64,000 bases of DNA, taken from NCBI GenBank assembly GCA_964491785.1, contig CAZBGS010000002.1, forward strand, positions 62,001 to 126,000, written 5' to 3'. Made by a program: the position numbers and the translations under genes. Below, piece by piece: positions 51,682-60,503 of this stretch. Under the pieces are notes generated by a model. It saw only the letters and a program-made list of their open reading frames with translations. It was not told the origin of the DNA and ran no database searches. Origin of the DNA: RZZS01 sp964491785. GTDB taxonomy: Bacteria; Pseudomonadota; Alphaproteobacteria; Micavibrionales; Micavibrionaceae. Positions within the stretch are counted from its first letter, which is position 1, and each line of letters begins with the position of its first letter.

Positions 51682-53544
51682 TCAGGATGAGAAGCGCAGC
51701 ATTTTGTCTTCCCTGATGACCTTTACCCATCTCGCGGGGTCGTCCTGGAAAATTATTTCGCCGTTATATCCGGTTTCGGCCATGGCGCCCGCGTAGATCC
51801 TTCGCATTTCCTGCTGCATCGCCGGGCCGAGCCGTCTTTGGGTGCGCAGGGCGATATCAAGGCGTTTTCCGTTCAGAAGGCCGTCTATCTGGACATCGCC
51901 CATTCTTGAGAGGGTGAGATCGAAAATGAAGCGGGTCGGTTTTTCCCTGCCGTCTTTCTCATCCTTGTCATTTTCGCCATCGGCGCGGCGGTAATAGAAA
52001 GCCGCCTTGTGGATCTCGTTCTGCCATGACAACGGAAGGGGGAAGCCGCGCCAGTCCTGGGAAACAGGCTCGGACTGGATACGGCCGGAACCGGATATTT
52101 CACTGCCAAGGCGGCTCAGCAGCGGGGAACCCCTGCCCTCTTTTCGCAGTGCATCGACGGCCCTGTCGCCAAGCCAGCTTGCCAGATCGCCGGAGCGCAC
52201 CGCGGCCAGGAAGAACATGGCGGCTGCGCCCATTTGCGCCGGGTTGGCGGGAGCGGGAAGCGTAGCGGTAAAAGCCTGCGCAATCTGCGGAGTTTGCCGG
52301 GAAAGCGTCCGGGCCAAATCTTCCATTATCTGCCATGGCCCCGGGCGCATTGCTTCGCTCAGGAGAAAGGGTGCTAAAGGAGGAATCATGTCCGCCGGTC
52401 TTGAGGCCGGCTCCGGATATGGAAGCAGCTGCAACTCCGTCCCCGGGGGAATATTCTCCGCAGGCGCCTGAAGAATGAAATTCTGAAGCAGGCCGGATTG
52501 CGGCCAGATAACGGAGATCACAGGCAGTTTTTCCGCCGTTTCGCCGATAATGCCGGCTTTCATGCTTCCCGGAGCGGCGCCTGATAAAAGCAGATTTTGC
52601 TTTGTCCCGGTTCCTTCGGCGGAAAAGTGCGTTTCCTGGAAGCTGCCGGGCGGGGCCAATTTCACGTCCGGCGGTTTCACCTGCAAGATCTGAACGTTCA
52701 TTGCCAGCGGGCGATGCACCGGGGAAAATGGGGAAGGCTTTAAACTATAAAATATATCGCCCGGCGTCTTTGCACCTTCTCCGATCCAGGCAGGAAATGC
52801 GGCAGCAATTCCGGCTGAATACAGCAACACATTTTTAATGGAGGGAAAATTTTGAAGGATCTGATGCTCTCCGGTACCGCTGGCAATAATGCCAATTTTG
52901 TCAGGCGATGCAATGGCTCCGGGGTCGATGTTAATGGAGGAAATTAATCGCGGCAATTCATTGTCATATGAGAAAATATGAGCTGATTTAACGGGTTGCA
53001 TAAGAGAATTAATCTGATCGGAAAGCATTTCCTGATAACTAATCCCACCTTCTGAGAATAACACCGGCAATATCCTGAAGCTCTGCCCGGGCTGGAATTC
53101 GGTAAGGATTTTGGATACCGGCAATTGGCCTGCGGATGGCAGCGGCATATCCTCAAATCTGCGCCCTCCTCCCAGCTCGACCGTTACCGGAGCCTCCATG
53201 GTAACCGGCGCATGAGGCTGCGGCGTATCGGGCGGCAGAAGGCGGATGGCCGCCTGAGCGGGAGGACTTCCGGGAGGTAAATCAATTTCTATTTTCTGCC
53301 CGGTCTTCAACTCCGACCGCTGAAGGCGGATGTCAAGATCGCCTTCCGAAGTACGGACGCGAACGCTTCCGTCCGGGTTTTCGCGAATTACCTCGCCCTG
53401 CACTCTTCGCGATTCGAAAACCTCCTGGAGGCGGGATGTGGCGCGCTCGATGCGGGCGATCAGCCGCCCTGAGCGGTCTGCGTCCTGCGGCAGTCCGGTC
53501 TCTCTCGGGGCTGGCGGGGCGTTGGTTATGCCGGAATCGCTCAT
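51682..53544 (-). CDS. FliK-like flagellar hook-length control protein
   Basis: A 620-aa protein lacking a signal peptide, with a Pro/Ala/Gly-rich, largely disordered N-terminal two thirds typical of a molecular-ruler region. The C-terminal part (about 505-620) contains FDLTLSRMGDVQIDGLLNGKRLDIALRTQ, resembling the FliK C-terminal domain that senses hook completion and switches export substrate through FlhB. Its place opposite fliJ and close to flhB supports this. Overall similarity to classical FliK is weak, so it may instead be a family-specific relative. Confidence 0.6.
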   Translation of the reverse strand: MSDSGITNAPPAPRETGLPQDADRSGRLIARIERATSRLQEVFESRRVQGEVIRENPDGSVRVRTSEGDLDIRLQRSELKTGQKIEIDLPPGSPPAQAAIRLLPPDTPQPHAPVTMEAPVTVELGGGRRFEDMPLPSAGQLPVSKILTEFQPGQSFRILPVLFSEGGISYQEMLSDQINSLMQPVKSAHIFSYDNELPRLISSINIDPGAIASPDKIGIIASGTGEHQILQNFPSIKNVLLYSAGIAAAFPAWIGEGAKTPGDIFYSLKPSPFSPVHRPLAMNVQILQVKPPDVKLAPPGSFQETHFSAEGTGTKQNLLLSGAAPGSMKAGIIGETAEKLPVISVIWPQSGLLQNFILQAPAENIPPGTELQLLPYPEPASRPADMIPPLAPFLLSEAMRPGPWQIMEDLARTLSRQTPQIAQAFTATLPAPANPAQMGAAAMFFLAAVRSGDLASWLGDRAVDALRKEGRGSPLLSRLGSEISGSGRIQSEPVSQDWRGFPLPLSWQNEIHKAAFYYRRADGENDKDEKDGREKPTRFIFDLTLSRMGDVQIDGLLNGKRLDIALRTQRRLGPAMQQEMRRIYAGAMAETGYNGEIIFQDDPARWVKVIREDKMLRFSS

Positions 53545-53621
53545 ATGTTTGTTTTTCTGTTTGCCTTTAGACGTTATAATAAAAGGTACAGGATTTGAAA
53601 TACTGCTTTGGAAATCTGAAA

Positions 53622-54221
53622 ATGAAAAACCTGCTTATCATTTTTTTCTCCGTATTGCTTCTGGCGTTTCCGCAAGCCGCTATGGCAGGTAGCTCGAATG
53701 ACGAAAAGCCCGAACGTTTCGATGCCGGGAAATCCGTAAAATTACTGGCCGACAGCTGCATTGCCCGCGAAAGCGAATTAAAAGAATTCCGAAACTGGGC
53801 AAATAGCAAATACTTCCGGCTTACAGGAGCTTTTTCCAGTGATTACAAAGATTCCTACGGTTTTAAAAAGGGGACGATATGGTCGCCTGTTCCCGGCATA
53901 ACAAATGTTTTTCTGTCAATCGACCATGATACCAAAATCTGCAAGGTTTCGGGCCGGATCGATGACACCGATAATCTGGTCAACGAGATCATGGCAATGC
54001 TCGATGAAAGGAAAGAGCTTTTCACTTCATTCTGGGACAAGTCCGATCTTATTATCGATAAAAAGGATATGATCCCAGGAGAGGACATTAAATTCTCGCA
54101 CAAATATACAATATCCTCAGAAAAAGGCTTGAGAATTCATGAGATAACGCTCGAAGTCTATTATGAGGAGTACTCGCTTCCCAACTTCACGCTGCTGCAT
54201 AAAAGCGTGCCGGTTCGATGA
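53622..54221 (+). CDS. Small exported protein of unknown function
   Basis: A protein of 199 aa from ATG 53622; the frame is open a little further upstream to 53595. Residues 1-22 form a good signal peptide (LLIIFFSVLLLAFPQAAMA, cut after AMA). The mature part has two cysteines (ADSCIARE and TKICKVSG) that could pair, and a mixed alpha/beta pattern. No known domain was recognised. It lies between the fliK-like and flhG genes, both on the other strand, so flagellar involvement is not implied. Confidence 0.6.
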   Translation: MKNLLIIFFSVLLLAFPQAAMAGSSNDEKPERFDAGKSVKLLADSCIARESELKEFRNWANSKYFRLTGAFSSDYKDSYGFKKGTIWSPVPGITNVFLSIDHDTKICKVSGRIDDTDNLVNEIMAMLDERKELFTSFWDKSDLIIDKKDMIPGEDIKFSHKYTISSEKGLRIHEITLEVYYEEYSLPNFTLLHKSVPVR

Positions 54222-54252
54222 TTTTTTTTCGTCAGGGATGACGTATTAATGA

Positions 54253-55101
54253 TTATCCGCCCGCGGCTCTTTCCTTTTTTGCCGCCGCAATGTCGCTCAT
54301 TACCACTTTGGCTATTTTTTCAACGTCCTCGGCGGTGTCGGTATTAGGCGAGCGGGTAAGGAAAGGGGTCTGGTGGCGGATCGATTCCTTTACCCTGGTG
54401 TCATGGCGAATCATACCGGCAAGCGGCGGGGAGAGGCGCAGAAAGTTCTCGCAGGCTTTGAGGAGGGTTTTATAGGTCTTTTCGCCTTCGATGGGGTTGG
54501 CCGCCATATTAACGACTATACTGATATTTTTGGACATACCGGCAGCGTTGCCTAGTTTGATAAAGGCATAGGCGTCGGTAAGGGATGTCGGCTCGTCGGT
54601 AGTGATCAGCAAAGTACGGGTGGCCGAGGCGGAGAGCATTCGCACAGTCCGGTCGACACCGGCCCCGAGGTCGGCAATCACCACATCATAATCGTCTGCG
54701 ACCTCCAGCAGCTGATCCCGAAGCAAAGCAAGCCTCTGGCTTGGGAGCGCCGAAAGAGATGCCTGACCAGAGCGTCCGGCGACAATGTCGAAGTTCCCGT
54801 CCTCGAAACGCTGAACGACCTTGTCAAGCCCCAGTCTTCCTCGTATGACATCGTTGAGGTCGCGTCTTGGCATAAGGCCAAGCTGGACATCGACGTTGGC
54901 CAGCCCCAAATCGCCGTCGAACAGCAGGACTTTTTTGCCCTCTCTGGCCAGAGCGTGGGAAAGAGTGACAGAAAACCAGGTTTTGCCGACGCCTCCCTTG
55001 CCGCTGGCGACAGCGATAATGTTTTTACCCCGTCTGAATGCCGGGGCGCCTGGCTTTGGTATTCCTGCTTCTGCGGTCATAGACGATTCTGTCATGGCCA
55101 T
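54253..55101 (-). CDS. flhG: FlhG-type MinD/ParA ATPase
   Basis: FlhG limits the number of polar flagella and partners FlhF. The 282-aa protein has the deviant Walker A IAVASGKGGVGKTWFSVTLSHAL, FDGDLGLANVDVQLGL, VVIADLGAGVD and a later SLTDAYAFIKLG segment, all typical of FlhG/MinD. The first 25 residues are a disordered Ser/Pro/Ala-rich leader (no DQAxxLR FlhG motif was seen clearly). Its ATG overlaps the flhF stop (TAATG), so translation is coupled. Confidence 0.9.
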   Translation of the reverse strand: MAMTESSMTAEAGIPKPGAPAFRRGKNIIAVASGKGGVGKTWFSVTLSHALAREGKKVLLFDGDLGLANVDVQLGLMPRRDLNDVIRGRLGLDKVVQRFEDGNFDIVAGRSGQASLSALPSQRLALLRDQLLEVADDYDVVIADLGAGVDRTVRMLSASATRTLLITTDEPTSLTDAYAFIKLGNAAGMSKNISIVVNMAANPIEGEKTYKTLLKACENFLRLSPPLAGMIRHDTRVKESIRHQTPFLTRSPNTDTAEDVEKIAKVVMSDIAAAKKERAAGG

Positions 55102-56141
55102 TAATGTCCTGCTTTTCGTTTGCCCTCATCCGGGCCGCGGTTTCTCGCGGCCGGCATGAGGAGATTACAAAGTGTTTTCGGTGTCATGGGTTTCAGCCCG
55201 TCCGCCACGTGGGGCGTGCTTGAGGCATCTGCAAAAGACATGCCGCCCTGATGCGCGGCCTGCAGCAGGCCGCCCATACGCCTTGCGAGATCGAGGCGCG
55301 CAGGCATCATCCAGCGCACCCCCACGGCTGCAAAAATTCTTGCCATTTCGCCGGATTCCTCGGCGTCGATGCCGGCAGGCATGACCATAAGGCTATCGAA
55401 TTCCCCGGCGGAGATCAGTCTGGCGAGAGCGGCGACATCCTGCTTGTCGAAGGGGTTGGTGCCGCCGGTATCGATAATAATCTGATCTGCGCCTCTGGAT
55501 TTGGCGAGGCACTCCTTCAGTTCGGCGGGGGAAGTCGCTTTTAAAAGCGGAACCTGGAGGATTTTTGTGAACGCTGCCAGCTGCTCCACGCCCCCGGCCC
55601 TGACGGTATCGGTAGTTATTACGCTGACCTTGAGGTCGTTGAGTATGGCGCGGGCGGCCATTTTTGCCACTGCGAGAGTCTTGCCGCCGCCGGGCGGGCC
55701 GACGAACATCAGCGGCTTGCGATGCGCCTTGATCGGCAAAGGGCGGAAGCCGAAAAGATGCTCCAGCGCGGCGATAAGGGCGATATGCGGCTCCTCCAGC
55801 CCGACGAGGGTTGCGCAGGAGAGGATGATGTCGGTTACGTCCTCGGGCACGGAATGGCGGAGCATGACATCGGTCAGTTCCTCGGTTATTGCGGCTTCCT
55901 GCTCTTCCCGGTCGTATTGCAGCCAATCTTCGGCGGCGGCGGGGACGCTGTCCCTGCCGAGTTCGAATGCCGGAGAGCGCGAGGCCCTGACCGGGTCTTC
56001 CTCGACGGCGGCGGTTACGCGCACGGCCTTGCCGCCGCGTTCTTCACGGGTCGCGACGATGATAGCGTCTTCTCCCAGTGTTTCCCGAACCATCTGCATC
56101 GCCTCGGTCATGGTTTTCGCGTAAAAGGATTTAAGCCGCAT
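55101..56141 (-). CDS. flhF: FlhF-type SRP-family GTPase
   Basis: FlhF recruits the first flagellar components to the cell pole. The 346-aa protein has the B-domain start LKSFYAKTMTEAMQMVRETLGEDAIIVATREE. The NG domain has G1 FVGPPGGGKTLAVAKMA, G2 DTVRAGGVEQL and G3 IIIDTGGTNPFD. The G4 guanine-specificity site, TKLD in most members, reads MPARLDLARR, so it is degenerate and nucleotide affinity may be changed. The usual upstream partner flhA is absent from the window. It overlaps flhG by 1 bp. Confidence 0.9.
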   Translation of the reverse strand: MRLKSFYAKTMTEAMQMVRETLGEDAIIVATREERGGKAVRVTAAVEEDPVRASRSPAFELGRDSVPAAAEDWLQYDREEQEAAITEELTDVMLRHSVPEDVTDIILSCATLVGLEEPHIALIAALEHLFGFRPLPIKAHRKPLMFVGPPGGGKTLAVAKMAARAILNDLKVSVITTDTVRAGGVEQLAAFTKILQVPLLKATSPAELKECLAKSRGADQIIIDTGGTNPFDKQDVAALARLISAGEFDSLMVMPAGIDAEESGEMARIFAAVGVRWMMPARLDLARRMGGLLQAAHQGGMSFADASSTPHVADGLKPMTPKTLCNLLMPAARNRGPDEGKRKAGH

Positions 56142-56276
56142 GGCGGGTAATCAGGCCAAACTTAGTGTAAGTATAAGTGTTCTGGAATGTCCATACTAGA
56201 CCATAAACGTAAACGCGGCATATGTGAATCCCCCAAATGTGGATAATTGGGGAAAATATTAAAATATGCCGACAAG

Positions 56277-56292
56277 CCTGACAAAGGTCAGG
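56277..56292 (-). terminator. Hairpin overlapping the flhB stop
   Basis: CCTGAC, AAAG, GTCAGG around the flhB stop codon, with an AT-rich stretch on the minus strand beyond it (CATATTTTAATATTTT). It is a weak terminator between flhB and flhF. Confidence 0.4.
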
Positions 56293-57370
56293 CCGGCTTT
56301 AACCTGCCCTGTTTCTGGAAGACGTAGGAAATGACTTCGGCTACGGCCTTGTACATTTCCTGGGGGATTTCCTGATCAAGTTCGACCGCCTGAAAGAGCG
56401 ACCTTGCGAGCGGCGGGTTTTCGTAGATCTCGACCTTATGCTCTTTGGCTATCTCCCTGATCTTCAGGGCGATTAGATCCTGGCCCTTGGCGACGCATAC
56501 GGGAGCGGTCATCTCGCCGGGCTTGTATTTCAGGGCGACAGCGAAGTGGGTCGGGTTGGTGATCACCACATCCGCCTGGGGCACGTTCTGCATCATCCTC
56601 ATTCTGGCACGCTCGCGCCGGAGCTGCCTGAGCCTTGCCTTTACGTGCGGATCGCCTTCGGCCTGCTTGTATTCGTCCTTTAGCTCCTGGCGGGTCATTC
56701 GCATTTTCTTGTAATGCTCCCAGCGCTGGTAGAGGACGTCCATAATGGCGATAACGAACAGGATAACCAGTATTCCGGCGAGCATTCGCTTGACCAGGGA
56801 ATTAAGCTCGGTCATGACCAAAGGCAGATCCATACCCACCAGATGGTCGATCACGCCGAAGAAAGGGTAAATCAGAATCACGCCCACTCCGCCGATAACG
56901 GCAAGTTTCAGGACTCCTTTTATGAACTCGACCAGCGAGCGTTTGGAGAACAGGCGTCCGAAGCCCTTTAGTGGCGAGACTTTGCTGATATCGGGTTTTA
57001 TGACTTCGGGGGCGAACATAGGGCCGACCTGAAGAAAAGGGCCGAGAAAGGCCACCATCATAAAAATCACCAGAGGCACCATCAGGATGCCGATAATGCC
57101 AAGGAACGAACTTCCAAGAATAATGCCAAAACCTCCGGGGACTCCGGGAAGTCCATCGGCATGCATCAGGTAGGTTTGCAGATGGAGCTTCAGTTTTACA
57201 AGAACACCCGGGCCAATGAACGCCACCACTAGAGTGCCCGAAGCCAGCATCAGCCAGTTATTGAGTTCACGGCTGATAGCCACCTGCCCCTTCTTTCGGC
57301 TCTCCTCAAGCTTTTTCGGGGTAGGTTCTTCGGTTTTCTGGCTGTCGTCGGGCTGTTCTCCGTCGCTCAT
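56288..57370 (-). CDS. flhB: Flagellar type III export switch protein FlhB
   Basis: FlhB is an export-gate membrane protein that switches substrate specificity after autocleavage. The 360-aa product has the N-terminal KTEEPTPKKLEESRKKGQV, four hydrophobic segments (about 35-55, 85-110, 140-160, 185-210) and the cytoplasmic domain with the autocleavage site VITNPTHFAVALKY intact. Length is normal. It is separated from fliR by two unknown genes, whereas fliQ-fliR-flhB are usually contiguous. Confidence 0.96.
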   Translation of the reverse strand: MSDGEQPDDSQKTEEPTPKKLEESRKKGQVAISRELNNWLMLASGTLVVAFIGPGVLVKLKLHLQTYLMHADGLPGVPGGFGIILGSSFLGIIGILMVPLVIFMMVAFLGPFLQVGPMFAPEVIKPDISKVSPLKGFGRLFSKRSLVEFIKGVLKLAVIGGVGVILIYPFFGVIDHLVGMDLPLVMTELNSLVKRMLAGILVILFVIAIMDVLYQRWEHYKKMRMTRQELKDEYKQAEGDPHVKARLRQLRRERARMRMMQNVPQADVVITNPTHFAVALKYKPGEMTAPVCVAKGQDLIALKIREIAKEHKVEIYENPPLARSLFQAVELDQEIPQEMYKAVAEVISYVFQKQGRLKPA

Positions 57371-57442
57371 TTCTCAAAGGCTTTGCAATATAAAAGGGCT
57401 TGCAAACAATAGCACTGAAGTCTTTTTTATACTTGTTCCTTT

Positions 57443-58324
57443 TTAAGCTGAAAGGTCAATTACCTCTTTGTAGTAATTTCTGGCAAATATATATGGCAGC
57501 TCCATTCCCGGCTGTCGGCTGGCCATATTGGAGGTTATTGTTGTTCTGGCTTGCTGTTCGGCCTTTGAAAGCTTCGGTTCCGCACGGTTATGGATTGCGT
57601 AAAGAAAGCCGATAGAGCTGCCGATCTGACTTATTACATTTTCTATTATTTTCATTTGCAGATTTCCAAGCTCATATGAGTTTCTTATAAACGAGGCGGT
57701 AACTTTCCTACTATCCTGAGGGAGTTGCTTGTTTTGGAAATTTATATCGAATGTATCGTAGCCTTTTTCCAGAAGATTAAGGCTGGCTTCAAGCTTCGAA
57801 TAATCCTTGAGAGTAGCATCGAGAGAGTCGGTAGAAATCCCAAGAACATTTTCGGCCTGAGCGGTATAAGGATCAAGGCTAGTGGCTACCTGGGAATAAA
57901 CTCCGGCAAGAGTAACCAGGCCTCTAGCTACCCTGTTATGAATCCTCAGATCGGAGAGCCCGTATTTCTCCACCCTGCGATCATGCGACTCGATTAACTC
58001 TTTTTTGAATAATCTTGTACCATTCGGATTTTCCACTTGCGATCCTTTGCATCCGACGAGTATGGCGCGTTCGATTGTTAGCTGAATGGCCTTGAGGTAT
58101 ATGATGGACAGGGCAACCATCTTTTCAGCGAAATTCTTTTGATATTCCGCAGCAGGAGTACTTACGTCCCCTCCCGGAATCAATACATCCTCAAGGACGC
58201 CGGCCATGAACTCCGATGAGTATTCTCCTTCTGCCGCACGATTGAACGCTTCCACAAGAGTGGACTGTTCATTTTGCAGACGATTTAGTCTCGCCAGTTG
58301 ATTTTCCGCTTCTCGCCTGATCAT
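57443..58324 (-). CDS. Uncharacterised helical protein, member A of a divergent paralogue pair
   Basis: A 293-aa soluble, all-helical protein with no recognised domain, signal or membrane segment. Residues 199-245 (KQLPQDSRKVTASF to GFLYAIH) match residues 211-257 of the 58435 product. The shared pattern is LPQ, VT.SF, ELG..Q, I..N...Q and FLY. The N-terminal helices (EAFNRAAEGEY..EF) also correspond. The gene lies between flhB and fliR and is transcribed with them. Helical bundles of this kind could be cytoplasmic chaperones or regulators of flagellar assembly, but that is only suggested by position. Confidence 0.55.
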   Translation of the reverse strand: MIRREAENQLARLNRLQNEQSTLVEAFNRAAEGEYSSEFMAGVLEDVLIPGGDVSTPAAEYQKNFAEKMVALSIIYLKAIQLTIERAILVGCKGSQVENPNGTRLFKKELIESHDRRVEKYGLSDLRIHNRVARGLVTLAGVYSQVATSLDPYTAQAENVLGISTDSLDATLKDYSKLEASLNLLEKGYDTFDINFQNKQLPQDSRKVTASFIRNSYELGNLQMKIIENVISQIGSSIGFLYAIHNRAEPKLSKAEQQARTTITSNMASRQPGMELPYIFARNYYKEVIDLSA

Positions 58325-58434
58325 GGCATCCTCCCTGTTTAATAAAACATGATTAGAATACTGGAACCGGCGCTATTAATATAAGTTTCACTTAATTCCA
58401 AGCTAATTTGTCCAAGTGAAAGCGAGAAAAGCCG

Positions 58435-59352
58435 ATGCCTGCAAGAATTGAAATCAGGGAACGAGTAGAAAAGTTAAAAAAAGCAGGCGAAATTCATCTA
58501 AACCTTAAAGAAGCTTTCCAATATGCGGCTATTGATCGTTTTTACAGGCCTGAAGTTGTACAAATTCTCCATAATCATTTGCCGGAAGTCGATCTAAACG
58601 ATACAGGCGATATATCCGGATCTCTTGCCGATCTTAATAAAGGACTTGTTTCCCTGCTGCATGAACTTTCCCTGCACGATCTGAGCATTTCAAGAAAGCT
58701 TCTCAGAAGGGTCAGCCTAACCGTCCGCAAAGGTAATGCGATAGTCAGGCCGGACGGGGAATTGTATTTTCAGGAATACAGCATTCCCCCCGGATTCGAG
58801 GATATAACCGCCAGGATGAAACTGGTTAAGGGTCATCTCAGTCTTTCCGCTCTTTATCTCGATCTTGCCGGCATGATATCGGCCAAGGAAGAGTTCGGCA
58901 GCCATCTGAAGCGACTATCGGAATCAATCCATATGATCGACAAGGATCATGCCCTGCTGAGCGGAAGCATCAGGATGCTCAGTAGAATGGGGAATGAAAT
59001 TCAGGAAGGAATCAATTTGCTTATTTCCGAAATAGAGCTTCCTGCCAGAGAAAGATTCAAAAGGAAATTGCCTCAGGAAACAGCCGAGGTGACAGAGTCC
59101 TTTGCTCAGCTTGCCATGGAGCTTGGGGACAAGCAGATCGAGATAATGGGCAACATAAACGGTCAGTTAATTAATACAATCTGTTTCCTCTATCTGTCGG
59201 CGCATCTTCCTGCAAAGAGTGAGAATATGGAAGAACTGATAAAGGCGAGAAAGAGGAACATCGAAAGACTTGGAGAGATTGCCATATTCTCGTTTAAAGG
59301 CTCTGGCGATTATTATATTGAAGCTGGCGGTCTTTCGCCGCCAGAAACATAG
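58435..59352 (+). CDS. Uncharacterised helical protein, member B of a divergent paralogue pair
   Basis: A 305-aa helical protein related to the 57443 product (see residues 211-257, RKLPQETAEVTESF to CFLYLSAH). It also shares the EAFQYAAIDRFY segment near residue 26. Both appear to have a membrane-free helical fold. A central beta-type stretch (GNAIVRPDGELYFQEYSIP, about 100-118) is not matched in the partner. It is on the plus strand, 110 bp from its partner and convergent with fliR, 7 bp from the fliR stop. Function unknown. Confidence 0.55.
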   Translation: MPARIEIRERVEKLKKAGEIHLNLKEAFQYAAIDRFYRPEVVQILHNHLPEVDLNDTGDISGSLADLNKGLVSLLHELSLHDLSISRKLLRRVSLTVRKGNAIVRPDGELYFQEYSIPPGFEDITARMKLVKGHLSLSALYLDLAGMISAKEEFGSHLKRLSESIHMIDKDHALLSGSIRMLSRMGNEIQEGINLLISEIELPARERFKRKLPQETAEVTESFAQLAMELGDKQIEIMGNINGQLINTICFLYLSAHLPAKSENMEELIKARKRNIERLGEIAIFSFKGSGDYYIEAGGLSPPET

Positions 59353-59359
59353 AGGCTCG

Positions 59360-60130
59360 TCAACCAGCCGATGAAAGGAAGAACGACATGCCTTCCTCAA
59401 ATTCGGTTACCCAGAACAGGAACAGGGACGAGACAACGAGACCGAGAGCCATGAATGAAAGTATTATCTGCACCGGCAAGGCCAGCAGGAAAACCTGAAC
59501 CTGCGGCATGAGGCGGGAGAGGACGCCCATGCCGATATAGATCAGCATGGACAGCACGATAAACGGAGCGGATAACTGGATGCCGAGCATGAAGGTTGCG
59601 GCGACCGCCCTTGTTATCATTTCCGCCATGCCGCCGGAATCGGGAACGGCTCCGACCGGAAACATCTGATAGCTCCCGGCCAGACCATAAAAGAGCAGGT
59701 GATGCAGGTTTGTCGCGAAAAGAACCAGAACCCCGGTCACCGAAAGGAATGCGCCCATCAGCGAGCCCTGAGTAGCAAATGCCGGATTGAACAGCTGGGC
59801 ATTGCCGAGGCCCGAAGCCGTGGAGATGACCATCCCCGCCGTATCGAGCGCGGTCATGAAAATACGGGCGACGGTGCCTACCAGAAGCCCGGTCACGAAT
59901 TCCATGGCAAGCAGAACGGTCAGGGCCACCGGCCCGGGGACAGGACTGGGAAGGGATGGCAGAATTATCGGGAAAAGAACCAGAGAAAGTCCAAGGGATA
60001 TCAACAGGCGCAAACGGGCGGGAACGAAAGAGTCCCCTATACCCGGCATTATAGTGGCTGCCGCCCCGATACGCGCAAAGACCAGCATGAAAGCGAAAAC
60101 GCCGGAGGTCAGAAATTCTTCAAGGCTCAT
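59360..60130 (-). CDS. fliR: Flagellar export-gate protein FliR
   Basis: FliR is part of the FliPQR export pore in the flagellar basal body. The 256-aa membrane protein has about six hydrophobic segments, beginning SGVFAFMLVFARIGAAATIMPG, then RLLISLGLSLVLFPI, TALDTAGMVISTASGLGNAQLFNP and ending with MPQVQVFLLALPVQIILSFMALG. The MPQ.Q.F..A.P..I motif is typical. It follows fliQ by 13 bp on the same strand. Confidence 0.95.
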   Translation of the reverse strand: MSLEEFLTSGVFAFMLVFARIGAAATIMPGIGDSFVPARLRLLISLGLSLVLFPIILPSLPSPVPGPVALTVLLAMEFVTGLLVGTVARIFMTALDTAGMVISTASGLGNAQLFNPAFATQGSLMGAFLSVTGVLVLFATNLHHLLFYGLAGSYQMFPVGAVPDSGGMAEMITRAVAATFMLGIQLSAPFIVLSMLIYIGMGVLSRLMPQVQVFLLALPVQIILSFMALGLVVSSLFLFWVTEFEEGMSFFLSSAG

Positions 60131-60143
60131 TCAAGGCAGCCTT

Positions 60144-60410
60144 TCACTGTATATGAACCATCCGCACAGCCAGTGTCTCCATGAAAGAAATCAGTATGGC
60201 GGCCATTGTGGGAAACAGGAAAAACAGCGAGAGGAAAATCGCGAGTATCTTCGGAACGAATACCAGCGTAATTTCCTGAACCTGCGTCAAAGCCTGAAGA
60301 AGCGCGATCGTAACGCCGACCACCAGACCGATCATCATGACCGGCATCCCCAGTTGCAGGGTTATCATAATAGCCTGTCTGACGATATCAATGATTTCTT
60401 CTTCGTTCAT
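60144..60410 (-). CDS. fliQ: Flagellar export-gate protein FliQ
   Basis: An 88-aa two-helix membrane protein, FliPQR pore subunit. ATG 60410 gives the standard family start MNEEEIIDIVRQAIMITL and length. The frame is also open to 60470, which would add 20 residues that look non-functional. TQVQEITLVFVPKILAIFLSLF is the hallmark of the second half. fliP is not upstream in this window; the preceding gene is MotB-like, so the usual fliP-fliQ-fliR order is split. Confidence 0.95.
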   Translation of the reverse strand: MNEEEIIDIVRQAIMITLQLGMPVMMIGLVVGVTIALLQALTQVQEITLVFVPKILAIFLSLFFLFPTMAAILISFMETLAVRMVHIQ

Positions 60411-60503
60411 GGCTGCAAGATTATCAGATGATGCGGGCAACCGGTAGAAAGAAGTTTGTTGCAGAAGCATTGTCGGGAGACGGTTGCCTGGTAGATCGAT
60501 GCT

